DNA of 64,000 bases from Candidatus Pantoea bituminis (GTDB lineage: Bacteria > Pseudomonadota > Gammaproteobacteria > Enterobacterales > Enterobacteriaceae). Numbering within the stretch: position 1 is the first letter of the stretch; every line of letters starts with the position of its first letter. Under the pieces are notes generated by a model. The model was not told the origin of the DNA, did not search any database, and worked only from the letters and a program-made list of their open reading frames with translations. The stretch spans positions 2,728,001-2,792,000 of the forward strand of contig NZ_JAGTWO010000004.1 of the NCBI RefSeq assembly GCF_018842675.1, read 5' to 3'. A program made the translations under genes and the position numbers. Positions 37,060-46,887 of this stretch are shown here, piece after piece.

Positions 37060-37569
37060 ATGTCATCCAACGCCGCCCCGGCTCGCATTGCTATTGTTAT
37101 GGGTTCCAAAAGTGACTGGGCCACCATGCAGTTCGCTGAGGAAATTCTGACCAGCCTGGACGTGCCCTTCCATGTTGAAGTGGTTTCAGCGCACCGCACG
37201 CCGGATAAATTGTTTACCTTTGCCGAAACGGCTGCTGAAAATGGCTATCAGGTGATTATCGCGGGCGCAGGTGGCGCGGCACATCTGCCTGGCATGCTGG
37301 CGGCTAAAACCTTGCTGCCCGTGTTGGGTGTTCCAGTGCAGAGTGCAGCACTCAGCGGTGTCGACAGCCTCTACTCCATTGTGCAGATGCCACGCGGTAT
37401 TCCCGTTGGCACCTTAGCCATCGGCAAAGCGGGTGCTGCCAATGCGGCGCTGCTGGCGGCACAGATTCTGGCGATTCATGACGCGGCGCTGGCTTCCCGC
37501 CTCGCCATCTGGCGTCAAACGCAAACTGACGACGTGCTGAATAACCCGGACCCGCGGGTGGAAGCATGA
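37060..37569 (+). CDS. purE: N5-carboxyaminoimidazole ribonucleotide mutase
   Basis: 169 residues, ATG after AGGAG. The class I PurE signature is present: [20 protein letters not shown], then [19 protein letters not shown] with the catalytic His, and [20 protein letters not shown]. It moves the carboxyl group in the AIR carboxylation step of purine synthesis, acting after PurK. Its stop overlaps the purK start (ATGA), indicating coupled translation of the PurE-PurK pair. Regulation by PurR is expected from the operator at 36959. Confidence 0.97.
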   Translation: MSSNAAPARIAIVMGSKSDWATMQFAEEILTSLDVPFHVEVVSAHRTPDKLFTFAETAAENGYQVIIAGAGGAAHLPGMLAAKTLLPVLGVPVQSAALSGVDSLYSIVQMPRGIPVGTLAIGKAGAANAALLAAQILAIHDAALASRLAIWRQTQTDDVLNNPDPRVEA

Positions 37570-38630
37570 AGCCGGTTTGTGTTTTAGGAAATGGTCAACT
37601 GGGCCGTATGCTGCGCCAGGCGGGTGAACCGCTGGGCATTGCCGTTTATCCTGTGGGTTTGGATGCTGATCCCGATGCGCTGCCGATTGCTGAAAGCGTG
37701 ATTACCGCCGAGATTGAACGCTGGCCTGAAACGGCATTGACGCGCGAACTGGCGAGTCATCCGGCTTTCGTGAACCGCGATATCTTTCCTCGCCTGGCCG
37801 ATCGCCTTACGCAGAAGCAGCTGCTTGACCAGCTCAATCTTGCTACCGCACCCTGGCAGTTGCTGGCCAATAAACAAGAATGGCCAGCGGTGTTTACAGC
37901 ATTGGGTGAACTGGCCATCGTGAAGCGCCGCACGGGCGGTTACGATGGCCGTGGTCAATGGCGTTTGCGCGCCAATGAAACGGACTCGTTGCCAGACGAA
38001 TGCTACGGCGAATGTATTGTTGAGCAAGGCATCAACTTTTTAGGTGAGGTGTCACTGGTCGGCGCACGCGGTCAGGATGGCAACACTGTATTCTATCCGC
38101 TGACTCATAATCTCCATCAGGATGGCATTCTCCGCACCAGCGTGGCTTTTCCGCAGGCAGACAGCGCTCAGCAGCAGCAGGCTGAAGCGATGCTCAGCGC
38201 CATCATGCATGAACTGAACTATGTTGGCGTGATGGCGATGGAGTGTTTTGTCACACCAGCAGGTTTACTGATCAACGAACTGGCTCCACGCGTGCACAAC
38301 AGTGGTCACTGGACGCAAAATGGCGCTTCAATCAGCCAGTTCGAACTGCATCTGCGGGCGATATTGGGTCTGGCGCTGCCAAAACCGGTGGTGATTGCCC
38401 CGTCGGTGATGGTGAACTTGATTGGTACCGCCGTGAATCTCAACTGGCTGCAGCAGCCGCTGGTACACCTGCATTGGTACGACAAAGAAGTGCGTGCGGG
38501 TCGTAAAGTTGGCCATCTGAATTTGACCGACAACGATCAGGCACGTTTGAAAGCGTCACTGAATGCGTTGGTGTCGCAGCTTCCAGAAGAGTATATGAGC
38601 GGTATTGCCTGGGCAGTGGCTAAATTATAA
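37566..38630 (+). CDS. purK: 5-(carboxyamino)imidazole ribonucleotide synthase
   Basis: 354 residues of the ATP-grasp family, overlapping purE by 4 bp. Start [22 protein letters not shown]-grasp features [19 protein letters not shown] and [19 protein letters not shown], and the metal-binding block [20 protein letters not shown]. It carboxylates AIR with ATP and bicarbonate to give N5-CAIR for PurE. Length equals E. coli PurK (355) within one residue. No frameshift is present. A hairpin at 38644-38669 ends the operon. Confidence 0.97.
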   Translation: MKPVCVLGNGQLGRMLRQAGEPLGIAVYPVGLDADPDALPIAESVITAEIERWPETALTRELASHPAFVNRDIFPRLADRLTQKQLLDQLNLATAPWQLLANKQEWPAVFTALGELAIVKRRTGGYDGRGQWRLRANETDSLPDECYGECIVEQGINFLGEVSLVGARGQDGNTVFYPLTHNLHQDGILRTSVAFPQADSAQQQQAEAMLSAIMHELNYVGVMAMECFVTPAGLLINELAPRVHNSGHWTQNGASISQFELHLRAILGLALPKPVVIAPSVMVNLIGTAVNLNWLQQPLVHLHWYDKEVRAGRKVGHLNLTDNDQARLKASLNALVSQLPEEYMSGIAWAVAKL

Positions 38631-38643
38631 CGCTTTACCTGTT

Positions 38644-38669
38644 GTTCCCTCTTCTCTGACAGAGGGAAC
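38644..38669. terminator. Hairpin between purK and a methyltransferase gene
   Basis: GTTCCCTCT-TCTCTGAC-AGAGGGAAC, a perfect 9-bp stem between convergent genes, without a strong T tract. Confidence 0.55.
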
Positions 38670-38690
38670 GATCCATTCCATCTTTGCGCG

Positions 38691-39448
38691 TTAATCTCTC
38701 ATCTTCATCGCAACGTGATACCACTCATTCAAATGCGTTATTTGGTAGCCGTGCGCGGTAAATAGCGTGTTCAAAGAGGTTTCAGAATAGAGGGTGATGT
38801 GGCCATTACGCGGCGCAATATACCAATTGTTCATTCCTTGATGACTGACTGAGTCATGGGTTCCGGTACTAAAATAAAACACCCCACCCTTTTTCAAAAA
38901 CGCGTAATTTCTGCGACGGTTTGATGCGGATCTGGCGTGTGCTCAAGCACCTCAAAGCAAGTTATAAAATCATAGGCAGCCGTTTCGGGATAATCACCTG
39001 TAATGAACGGATCCCAGGCGATCATATCGATCCCCTCTTCTCGCATTAATTTCGCCAGCGTGCCGCTGCCGCCACCGTAATCCAGCATCTTGCTGCCATG
39101 ATAGCGTTTGAATAATTGCAGAATAAAATCACGGTTTTTAAGCGGGCGGTTGATCTCATAGTTAGGATCGAATTGCGCATAATCCTCGTTATAAATGTGC
39201 TGCTGGTAATCTGCCGGACTCCAGTCATCCAACGCATGGGTATAAATCAAACCACACTGCTGGCACTGATGATAATAAATCGCAACCCCGGTAAGGGGAT
39301 AAACATAGCGGTTCACATTGTTGGCATAACAAGCGGTATTAAAATCGGTAACGCCATAGAGTGTGGCGTGGCCCTGGCAAATTTTGCAGCAGGCAGTGTC
39401 AGTGACGGGCTTGATGACAAGGGGGTGCGATAAAGGTGAATGTGACAA
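38691..39448 (-). CDS. Class I SAM-dependent methyltransferase with an N-terminal zinc-ribbon, frameshifted as sequenced
   Basis: Two reverse frames join by adding one T in the run at 38896-38900, giving EITRFLKKGGVFYFSTGTHD. Repaired length is about 252 residues. The N-terminus has cysteine pairs (ACCKICQGHA, HQCQQCGLIYTH) of a zinc-ribbon. The SAM site is MLDYGGGSGTLAKLMREEG, followed by ITCFEVLEHTPDP (motif post II). Such methyltransferases occur with polysaccharide or secondary-metabolite genes, but this one sits alone. The start is uncertain: TTG at 39448 has AAAGAG upstream, and the GTG at 39496 abuts a hairpin. Confidence 0.65.
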
Positions 39449-39499
39449 TGTAAGCGCTCTTTGCGAGATAATTGACCTGATTGTTTCAAACGACACGTC

Positions 39500-39530
39500 C
39501 AGACCAGGACTTAAGTCTGGCCTGGACGTT
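39500..39530. terminator. Long imperfect palindrome between ybbP and the methyltransferase gene
   Basis: GTCCAG...CTGGAC arms of about 13 bp with one mismatch and an ACTTAAGT centre lie 6 nt after the ybbP stop. It may be a terminator of ybbP or an operator for the downstream gene. The T tract is short. Confidence 0.45.
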
Positions 39531-39535
39531 TAGGG

Positions 39536-41952
39536 CTATCCGGCGCTAAAATTTTTGAACAGCGCTTCTCCTTTCAATAACCGCACGCCCAGCCAGCCAC
39601 CACACACCGACAGTAGCAGCGCACCGCCGATCGGCAAGGCCAGCCACAGCGTCCAGTCAGGCTGCCAGGGAAGTCGAAAATTTTACGCTGCAATCCCCAC
39701 AACGCCGCTTCCGCTCCTAATGCCGCCGCCGCACCCGATACCACACCGAGCAGCGCGAATTCACACCACAGTGTGGATCGCAATAAACGTTTGCTGGCCC
39801 CCAACGTTCGATACACCACCAACTCCTGACGGCGTTGTCGCATACCGACTTGAATTTGTGCCATCAACAGCAATACGCCACAAGCCGTAACCAACACCAC
39901 CATGATTTCCAGTGCCTGGCTTACCTGCGCCAGTACCTGTCCGATCTGCCGCATGATACTGCCGATATCGAGCAGGCTCAGCGTGGGAAATTGGCGATTA
40001 AGCTGTGCCAGCAAGGCGGGATTGTTATCCATGCGGAAACTGGTTAGCCAGGTTTGCGGCTGTGTGTCCAGGGCGCCAGGTGGAAAGATAAAGAAGAAGT
40101 TAGGTCGCAAACTCTCCCAATCCACTTTGCGCAGGCTGGTGATTTTGGCGCTGAACTTTTGCGTATCACCCTCGAAGGTCAAGGTATCCCCGAGTTTCAG
40201 GCCCAGCCGGTCAGCCAGTTCAACCTCCATCGACACTTCACCCGTTTTTGGAGGCCAGTTGCCCGCTACCAGCGGATTGTGTTCAGGGCGCTCATTGAGC
40301 GAGGTTAAATTGAGTTCACGGTTTAAAGCGTTATCCATTTTGGGATCCGCCTCTTTACCGTTTAACTCACTTAATCTGACCCGAGCGATAGGGTAAAAGG
40401 TTTCCGGTTTGATCTGATGCGCCTGCAAGAAATCCCGCACCTGCGGTACCTGATCTTCTGTCATGTTCAGCAGAAAGAAGTTTGGACTGTCTGCAGGGAG
40501 CTGTTGCTGCCAGCGATCCAGTAAATCGCCGCGCATGACTAACAACAGTGCCAACAACATAAAGGACAGCGAAAATGCAGAAAGCTGGCTAAGCGTGATG
40601 CCGGGCTGACGCAGCAGACGATTGATTGCCAGCCTTAGCGCCAGATTACGCACCACTAAACGGCGCAGCAGCAGTAGCGTTGCCCAGCCGAGCAGTGACA
40701 GCAACGCAGCCAGCAACACCACACCCGCCAGCAGCGCCCACAGCATTTTGCTGCCGCCGACCAGCAGCGCCAGCAAGACAACGACCAGCGCACCCATGGC
40801 AGGAAGGTAGAATTTTAATGGCCAGATATTCGCCACCGCATCCCGTCGCAAGACGCGTAATGGCTGCGTCGCCAGCAACAAGCGATAGGGCCGCAATCCC
40901 ACCAGCAGCGAAATCACGAACAGTGAACCTACCGCCCACACCCACGGCCACAAGCTGGCAGCGGGCAAGCTGGCCGGCAGCACCGGTTTCAGCATCGCCA
41001 TTAACAGCGCTTCAACGCCCTGCCCGACCATGCTGCCGCACACAGCCGCCAGCAGCAACACCGCCAGCCATTGACCAATCAGCAGCTTTTGCAAGGCGCC
41101 GTGCGTGGCACCCAGCGTTTTCAACACTGCGACTAAATCGTAACGGCTGCGACAGTAATGGCTCATTGCCACCGCTACCGCCGCAATCGCCAACATCAAT
41201 GTTAGCAGAGCTGAAAGCAGCAAAAATTGCTGAGCACGCTGCATCGAGCGACCTAATGCATCTTCGGAATTTTCGATACTGGTCCAGCGCTGATCGGCTT
41301 TCAGCTGCGGCTGAATCCAGCGGTCATAATTCGCTAACTGCTCAGATTCACCAGAAAATTTATAGCGCCAGGTCAGTCGGCTGCCTGGTTGAATGGCACC
41401 GGTTTTTGCTGCGTCTGCCAGATTGATCAACAAGCGCGGCGCTATCTGAAACGGATTAAAGCCGCCATCCGGTTCCTGAATCACCTCCCCGACAATGCGC
41501 AGCGTGGTGTCCCCAACATCCAATCGATCGCCGACTTTTAAATTCAGCAGCGCCATTAAACGTGGGGCCGCCAGCGCTGTGCCTTCAACCGGTTTCAGAC
41601 CCGGCGGATCGGTTTGCAAATCACCAAACATTGGATAGTGATTATCAACCGCTTTTACCGAGGCCAGCTGCGGCGTTTGTTCAGCAAAAGTCATGGTCAT
41701 AAAGCTCAGCTGACTGCTGACTGACAATCCCTCTTCACGCGCTTTCGCTAGCCAGGCATCAGGCACCACATCGCTGCTGCGCAAGGTGCGATCACCCGCC
41801 ATGAAATCCCGACTTTGCTGACTTAGCCCCTTTTCCATTCGGTCACTGATGGAACCCAATGCCAGCACGCAAGCGACCGCCAGCGTCAATGCGAGCCAAA
41901 CGATCAGCAGCGAGGGCGAGCGCCACTCACGCCAAAACCAGCGCCAAATCAT
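39536..41952 (-). CDS. ybbP: ABC transporter permease YbbP (MacB/FtsX-type), frameshifted near its 3' end
   Basis: About 805 residues after repair, as E. coli YbbP (804). Four core helices of the FtsX fold appear twice, with periplasmic domains between (EDQVPQVRDFLQAHQIKPE). Near 39671 the frame shifts; one base in the run there gives DFPWQPDWTLWLALPIGG and ends GEALFKNFSAG, replacing a spurious tail. It is the permease partner of YbbA. The function is uncertain, thought to be lipoprotein or lipid handling at the periplasm. It overlaps the ybbA stop (ATGA). Confidence 0.88.
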
Positions 41953-42635
41953 TGCTCCTCCCACAGCTTGCCATCGCGCAACCGTAAACGCCGATCGCAG
42001 CGCGCGGCCAGTTGCTCATCATGCGTGACCAAAATCAGCGTGGTCGCAAAATCGCGGTTGAGTGAGAACAGTAAATCGGCAATACGATCGCCGGTTTTAC
42101 GATCCAGATTACCGGTGGGTTCATCAGCAAACAGCAAGCCGGGCCGACCGTTAAAAGCACGTGCCAGCGCCACACGCTGCTGCTCACCGCCGGAAAGTTG
42201 CGCGGGCAGATGATGCAGACGCTCACCTAATCCCAACTGATTAAGCAGTTCTCGTGCCTGCTCGCGACTTTGGCGATCGCTGTCGCCACGTAACAGCGCG
42301 GGCAACTGCACATTTTCCTGCGCATTTAGCGTTGGGACTAACATAAATGATTGAAAAACAAAGCCGACTTGCTTAGCACGCAGCGCGGCGCGTTGCTCCT
42401 CGTTCATCTGATGCAATGGCTTGCCCATCAGATTCACCTCGCCGCTGCTGCCATCATCGAGACCAGCTAAAATACCGAGTAACGTGGATTTTCCTGAACC
42501 TGATTCGCCAATCAACGCGATGGTTTCAGCCGGTTTGACAACTAACTCAACTCCGGTAAGGATGGTCAGCTGATGCTCTCCCTGACCGACGGACTTAGTA
42601 AGATGATGAACTTCAACAACGTTTTCCGCTGGCAT
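41949..42635 (-). CDS. ybbA: ABC transporter ATP-binding protein YbbA
   Basis: 228 residues, the E. coli length. Walker A is IGESGSGKST, the ABC signature LSGGEQQRVALARAF, Walker B LLFADEPTGNLD and the switch His TLILVTHDE. It belongs to the LolD/MacB group and energises YbbP on the cytoplasmic face. Its start region overlaps the divergent tesA start by about 33 bp, as in E. coli, so the two genes share promoter DNA. Confidence 0.96.
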   Translation of the reverse strand: MPAENVVEVHHLTKSVGQGEHQLTILTGVELVVKPAETIALIGESGSGKSTLLGILAGLDDGSSGEVNLMGKPLHQMNEEQRAALRAKQVGFVFQSFMLVPTLNAQENVQLPALLRGDSDRQSREQARELLNQLGLGERLHHLPAQLSGGEQQRVALARAFNGRPGLLFADEPTGNLDRKTGDRIADLLFSLNRDFATTLILVTHDEQLAARCDRRLRLRDGKLWEEQ

Positions 42636-43229
42636 TATCCCTTCCTGTTATTGTGTCTTCTGCTGGTGTCTCGTCTTGCTGCGGCTGATACCCTGATGGT
42701 ATTGGGCGACAGCCTCAGCGCCGGTTACCGTATGTCGGCTTCCGCCGCCTGGCCCAGCCTGCTCAATAAACAGTGGCAACAGCAACCCAGAGTGATTAAC
42801 GCCAGTATTAGCGGCGATACCGCTGCACAAGGACTGGCGCGTTTACCGTCGCTATTAAAACAGCATCAACCGCAATGGGTGTTAATCGAATTGGGCGGTA
42901 ATGACGGTCTGCGTGGATTTCCGCCTGACGCCATCGCCCTGAATCTGCGCAAAGTGATCGACGACGTAAAAGCAGCCAACGCGAAACCCCTGCTAATGCA
43001 GATTCGTTTACCGGCCAATTATGGACGTCGTTATACGGAAGCGTTCAGCGGGATCTATCCCGATCTGGCACAGCAGTACAACATTCCTCTGGTGCCCTTT
43101 TTCATGGAGCAGGTTTACCTGAAACCTGAGTGGATGCAGCAGGACGGCATTCATCCAAACCCTGATGCACAACCTTTTATTGCCAATTTAATGGCAAAAG
43201 AACTCGCTCCTTTAGTTAAGCAGCAGTAG
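42603..43229 (+). CDS. tesA: Periplasmic acyl-CoA thioesterase I/lysophospholipase
   Basis: 208 residues from the tandem Met start at 42603 (MMNFNNVFRWHYPF), the E. coli length, preceded by a longer frame without homology. The signal peptide ends at RLAAA. SGNH/GDSL hydrolase blocks: catalytic Ser in GDSLSAGYRMSAS, GGNDGLRG with Asn, and DGIHPNPDA with the Asp-His pair. It hydrolyses long-chain acyl thioesters, esters and lysophospholipids in the periplasm. It is divergent from and overlapping ybbA. Confidence 0.96.
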   Translation: MMNFNNVFRWHYPFLLLCLLLVSRLAAADTLMVLGDSLSAGYRMSASAAWPSLLNKQWQQQPRVINASISGDTAAQGLARLPSLLKQHQPQWVLIELGGNDGLRGFPPDAIALNLRKVIDDVKAANAKPLLMQIRLPANYGRRYTEAFSGIYPDLAQQYNIPLVPFFMEQVYLKPEWMQQDGIHPNPDAQPFIANLMAKELAPLVKQQ

Positions 43230-43258
43230 CGACAATGAGCGCGAAAATGGGTAAATAA

Positions 43259-44032
43259 ATGCAAAGAACCGTGGTAATAACCGGCTGTTCCAGCGGAATT
43301 GGGCTGGCTGCCGCCAACGATTTGCTGACACGCGGCTACAAAGTCATTGCTGCCTGTCGTAAAACAGAAGACGTTGCGCGGATGAATACGCTCGGTTTTA
43401 TTGGGCTGCAGTTGGATCTCGACGATCCCGCGAGCGTAGATCGTGCCGCTGACGACGTGATCGCCCTGACGGAAAACCGCCTGTTTGCTCTGTTTAACAA
43501 TGGCGGCTTTGGCGTATATGGTCCGCTGCATACTCTTTCTCGCCAACAGCTGGAGCAGCAATTCTCGACGAACTTTTTCGGTACGCACCAACTCACGATG
43601 CGCTTGCTGCCCGCACTGCAAGCCAGCGGGAATGGGCGCATTATTAATACCAGCTCGGTGTTAGGTCTCATTTCTACACCTGGCCGTGGTGCCTATGCCG
43701 CCAGCAAATATGCGCTGGAAGCGTGGAGCGATGCGCTTCGCCTGGAAGTTTACCGCAGCGGCGTGCGTGTCAGCCTGATTGAACCCGGTCCGATCAAAAC
43801 GCAATTCACCGACAACGTAACGCAAGGTGAGCAAAATAAACCGGTGCGCAATCCCGGTATCGCCGCACGTTTTACTTTGCCGCCAGAAGCCATTCTGCCT
43901 AAATTGCGCCATGCTTTGGAGAGCAAACATCCGCGTTTGCGTTATCCAGTGACGCTGGTCGCACACATTATGGGCTTGCTGAAACGTTTGCTTCCGGGCT
44001 GGATGATGGATCGCATTTTGCGTAGCCATTAA
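43259..44032 (+). CDS. ybbO: Short-chain dehydrogenase/reductase YbbO
   Basis: 257 residues, ATG at 43259, 29 bp after tesA. The SDR features are all present: cofactor loop VVITGCSSGIGLAAAND, NNGGFGVYGPL, catalytic Ser and YxxxK in STPGRGAYAASKYALEAWSD, and a C-terminal hydrophobic helix (LVAHIMGLLKRLLPGWMM). YbbO in E. coli reduces aldehydes, with activity toward fatty or retinoid aldehydes reported. The tesA-ybbO order is conserved, suggesting a lipid-related role. Confidence 0.93.
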   Translation: MQRTVVITGCSSGIGLAAANDLLTRGYKVIAACRKTEDVARMNTLGFIGLQLDLDDPASVDRAADDVIALTENRLFALFNNGGFGVYGPLHTLSRQQLEQQFSTNFFGTHQLTMRLLPALQASGNGRIINTSSVLGLISTPGRGAYAASKYALEAWSDALRLEVYRSGVRVSLIEPGPIKTQFTDNVTQGEQNKPVRNPGIAARFTLPPEAILPKLRHALESKHPRLRYPVTLVAHIMGLLKRLLPGWMMDRILRSH

Positions 44033-44111
44033 CCGCTCAACCTGAATTCAACTTGAAGCGCGGCCCGTTGGCCCCATATTCTTAGAACACTTTCTGCAAA
44101 GAGACTTATTC

Positions 44112-44969
44112 ATGTCACCACAAGCTTCGATTATCGACATCAACGAATCCAACCTGCATCAGATTCTTGAGCAGTCGGCACAGCTGCCCGTGCTGTTTTA
44201 CTTTTGGTCTGAGCGTAGCCAGCATTGTCAGGAGCTTACCCCATTACTGGAGCGCTTAGCTCAGGAATACGCGGGTCAGTTTATCCTTGCCAAACTCGAT
44301 TGCGATAAAGAGCAAATGGTGGCGTCGCAGTTTGGATTGCGCTCTATCCCAACGGTTTATCTGTTCCAGAACGGCCAGCCCGTTGATGGTTTCCAGGGAC
44401 CGCAACCGGAAGAGGCAGTTCGTGCCCTGCTGGAAAAAGTTTTACCACGTGAAGAAGAGCTGAAAGCGCAGCAAGCCATGGCGCTGATCGACGAAGGTAA
44501 ACCGCTTGAAGCGTTGCCGCTGCTGAAAGATGCCTGGCAATTGAGCAACCAAATGAGCGAAATCGGCTTTCTGCTGGCAGAAGTATTGATTACGCTGAAC
44601 CGCAGCGATGAAGCAGAAGCCGTGCTAAAAGTGGTGCCGCTTCAGGATCAGGATACCCGCTATCAAAGCCTGATCGCCCAGATCGAGTTGCTGAAGCAAG
44701 CCGCCGATACGCCAGAGATTCAGCAGTTACAATCCCAGTTAGAAAGCGATCCTTCTAACGCTGAACTGGCTGCTAAACTTTCGTTACAGCTGCATCAGGT
44801 TGGCCGCAACGAAGAAGCGCTGGAACTGCTGTTTAGCTTCCTTAAAACCGATTTGAACGCGGCTGACGGTCAGGCGCGGAAAATGCTGCAAGAGATTTTG
44901 GCTGCGCTAGGGACCGGCGATGCACTCGCCGCGCGCTATCGCCGCCAGCTTTACTCACTGCTCTACTAG
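44112..44969 (+). CDS. ybbN: Chaperedoxin CnoX (YbbN), thioredoxin-like with TPR
   Basis: 285 residues, one more than E. coli YbbN. The N-terminal thioredoxin fold has SQHC in [15 protein letters not shown] in place of the CxxC motif, the known SxxC-type variation of YbbN, so it is not a reductase. The rest is TPR repeats ([39 protein letters not shown]). CnoX holds oxidised or bleach-damaged substrates and hands them to GroEL or DnaK. It is cytoplasmic. A GC-rich hairpin follows at 44980-45003. Confidence 0.95.
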   Translation: MSPQASIIDINESNLHQILEQSAQLPVLFYFWSERSQHCQELTPLLERLAQEYAGQFILAKLDCDKEQMVASQFGLRSIPTVYLFQNGQPVDGFQGPQPEEAVRALLEKVLPREEELKAQQAMALIDEGKPLEALPLLKDAWQLSNQMSEIGFLLAEVLITLNRSDEAEAVLKVVPLQDQDTRYQSLIAQIELLKQAADTPEIQQLQSQLESDPSNAELAAKLSLQLHQVGRNEEALELLFSFLKTDLNAADGQARKMLQEILAALGTGDALAARYRRQLYSLLY

Positions 44970-44979
44970 GTGAGTAACA

Positions 44980-45003
44980 ACGGGCCGAAGCGACTCGGCC
45001 CGT
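44980..45003. terminator. Hairpin between ybbN and qmcA
   Basis: ACGGGCCGA-AGCGAC-TCGGCCCGT, a perfect 9-bp stem with no T tract, 11 nt after the ybbN stop. It may be an attenuating or processing element rather than a full terminator. Confidence 0.5.
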
Positions 45004-45026
45004 CAATCTGACAATCTGGAGGTTAT

Positions 45027-45941
45027 ATGTTGACTGTTATTCCGGTACTCATTGTACTGGCACTGGTGGCTGTGTGGGCCTGTGTCAAAATTGTACCGCA
45101 AGGTTTTCAATGGACGGTGGAACGCTTTGGTCGTTACACCCGAACATTGCAACCAGGTTTAAGTCTGGTGGTGCCGTTTATGGATCGTGTGGGTCGCAAG
45201 ATCAACATGATGGAACGGGTGCTGGATATCCCATCGCAAGAGATCATTTCTAAAGACAACGCTAATGTCACCATCGACGCCGTCTGTTTCATTCAGGCCG
45301 TTGATCCGGCTCGCGCCGCCTATGAAGTCAGTAACCTTGAGTTGGCGATCATTAATCTCACCATGACAAACATGCGTACTGTGCTTGGCAGCATGGAACT
45401 GGACGAAATGTTATCGCAGCGCGACAGCATCAATACGCGTTTACTGCACATCGTTGATGAAGCAACTAATCCGTGGGGCGTGAAAATTACCCGCATCGAA
45501 ATTCGCGATGTGCGTCCGCCGCAAGAGTTGATTGGTGCCATGAATGCTCAGATGAAAGCAGAGCGAACCAAACGCGCCGACATCCTGACCGCTGAAGGTG
45601 TACGTCAGGCGGCTATTCTGCGCGCCGAGGGCGAAAAGCAGTCGCAAATACTCAAGGCCGAAGGCGAAAGAACCTCCGCATTTTTGCAGGCCGAAGCGCG
45701 TGAACGTCAGGCGGAAGCCGAAGCGCGTGCCACCAAAATGGTCTCCGAAGCGATTGCGGCGGGTGATATCCAGGCCATTAATTACTTCGTTGCTCAGAAA
45801 TATACCGATGCATTGCAAAAAATTGGCGAGGCCAATAACAGCAAAGTGGTGATGATGCCGTTGGACGCCAGCAGCTTGCTGGGATCCGTCGCGGGTATCA
45901 GCGAGTTGCTTAAAGATTCACGTCCCGAGTCGAAACGCTGA
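45027..45941 (+). CDS. qmcA: SPFH/stomatin-family membrane protein QmcA (YbbK)
   Basis: 304 residues, ATG after GGAGG. One N-terminal transmembrane helix ([20 protein letters not shown]), then the SPFH/band-7 domain ([25 protein letters not shown]-like [18 protein letters not shown]) and a coiled coil ([20 protein letters not shown]). QmcA organises inner-membrane protein quality control near FtsH in E. coli. It overlaps ybbJ by one base, forming the conserved SPFH-NfeD pair. Confidence 0.96.
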   Translation: MLTVIPVLIVLALVAVWACVKIVPQGFQWTVERFGRYTRTLQPGLSLVVPFMDRVGRKINMMERVLDIPSQEIISKDNANVTIDAVCFIQAVDPARAAYEVSNLELAIINLTMTNMRTVLGSMELDEMLSQRDSINTRLLHIVDEATNPWGVKITRIEIRDVRPPQELIGAMNAQMKAERTKRADILTAEGVRQAAILRAEGEKQSQILKAEGERTSAFLQAEARERQAEAEARATKMVSEAIAAGDIQAINYFVAQKYTDALQKIGEANNSKVVMMPLDASSLLGSVAGISELLKDSRPESKR

Positions 45942-46399
45942 TGCTGGTCGATATTATTGCGCATCCCCACTGGTTCTGGCTGACCTTAGGTGGCCTGCTT
46001 TTAGCGGCTGAGATGCTCGGCACCAGCGGCTATTTACTGTGGAGCGGCCTGGCAGCAGTAATGGTGGGAATTATTGAGTGGTTTATTCCCTTTAGCTGGA
46101 CGACCCAAGGCTCAATGTTTGCTGTGTTAACGCTGGTTTGCGTCTTCTTTTGGTATCGTTGGATCCGTTACCGTGAAGGCCAGCAGCAGCCAAACTCCCT
46201 TAATCAGCGCGGTAGCCAGATGATTGGCATGCACCTGACGCTTGATACGTCACTGATAAACGGCTTGGGTCACGTACGCATCGGCGACAGCAGTTGGCGC
46301 GTACAGGCCGAACAAGATTTAGTGGCGGGAACCCAGGTTGAAGTGATTGCCGTTGAAGGCATCACGTTGCGCATTCAGCCACGCTTTCCTACCGTTTGA
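45941..46399 (+). CDS. ybbJ: NfeD-like membrane protein YbbJ
   Basis: 152 residues with two to three hydrophobic segments ([40 protein letters not shown]) followed by a small OB-like NfeD domain ([20 protein letters not shown]). The start codon overlaps the qmcA stop by one base. NfeD proteins accompany SPFH proteins and are thought to stabilise or assemble them. Its 3' end overlaps the convergent cueR by 25 bp. Confidence 0.93.
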   Translation: MLVDIIAHPHWFWLTLGGLLLAAEMLGTSGYLLWSGLAAVMVGIIEWFIPFSWTTQGSMFAVLTLVCVFFWYRWIRYREGQQQPNSLNQRGSQMIGMHLTLDTSLINGLGHVRIGDSSWRVQAEQDLVAGTQVEVIAVEGITLRIQPRFPTV

Positions 46400-46791
46400 G
46401 TACAGCAGCCTGTTAGGTTATTGATGATGGGGCATTCAGCGCTGTCATCGCCCGGACAGGCTTCAGCCAGCGCTAATAATCGGGCGCGCATGGCGTGTAA
46501 TTCTTCGATGTGCGCCGCAATTTCATCTGCTTTTTGTAGCGTTCTCGCTTTCACATCTGCGCTGTGGCGAGCGGGATCGTTAAACAGCATCACCAGTTCG
46601 CGGCACTCATCAAGGGTGAAGCCAACCTGTCGCGCCTGGCGCAATAAGTTAAGTTCTTCAATATGATGCGGATTATAGCTGCGGTAACCATTTTCACTGC
46701 GCAGCGGCGGCGTGACGACGCCCTTCTCTTCATAAAACCGAATCGCTTTGCTGGTCAGCCCGGTTTTGTTTGCAACATCGCTGATGTTCAT
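46375..46791 (-). CDS. cueR: Copper efflux regulator CueR (MerR family)
   Basis: 138 residues. MerR-type winged helix at the start ([20 protein letters not shown]), a long dimer helix ([20 protein letters not shown]) and the Cu(I) loop [12 protein letters not shown] with the two cysteine ligands in the C-terminal region. It senses Cu(I), Ag(I) or Au(I) and twists the copA promoter to activate it. It is divergent from copA across a 96-bp gap that holds its operator. The last few residues ([10 protein letters not shown]) vary from E. coli. Confidence 0.96.
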   Translation of the reverse strand: MNISDVANKTGLTSKAIRFYEEKGVVTPPLRSENGYRSYNPHHIEELNLLRQARQVGFTLDECRELVMLFNDPARHSADVKARTLQKADEIAAHIEELHAMRARLLALAEACPGDDSAECPIINNLTGCCTQTVGKRG

Positions 46792-46800
46792 TTTCTCTCC

Positions 46801-46831
46801 TTGACCTTCCCCTTGATGGAAGGTTTACGCT
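46801..46831 (+). promoter_or_regulatory. CueR-controlled copA promoter with 19-bp spacer
   Basis: TTGACC (46801-46806) and TACGCT (46826-46831) are separated by 19 bp, as MerR-family promoters require. The spacer holds the dyad ACCTTCC (46804-46810) and GGAAGGT (46818-46824), which is the CueR box of E. coli copA almost base for base. Confidence 0.9.
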
Positions 46832-46887
46832 TTATAACTAATCGAAAGTGACCGCCCGGTCAAATGTCATGAAACGAGGAGTTAAGC

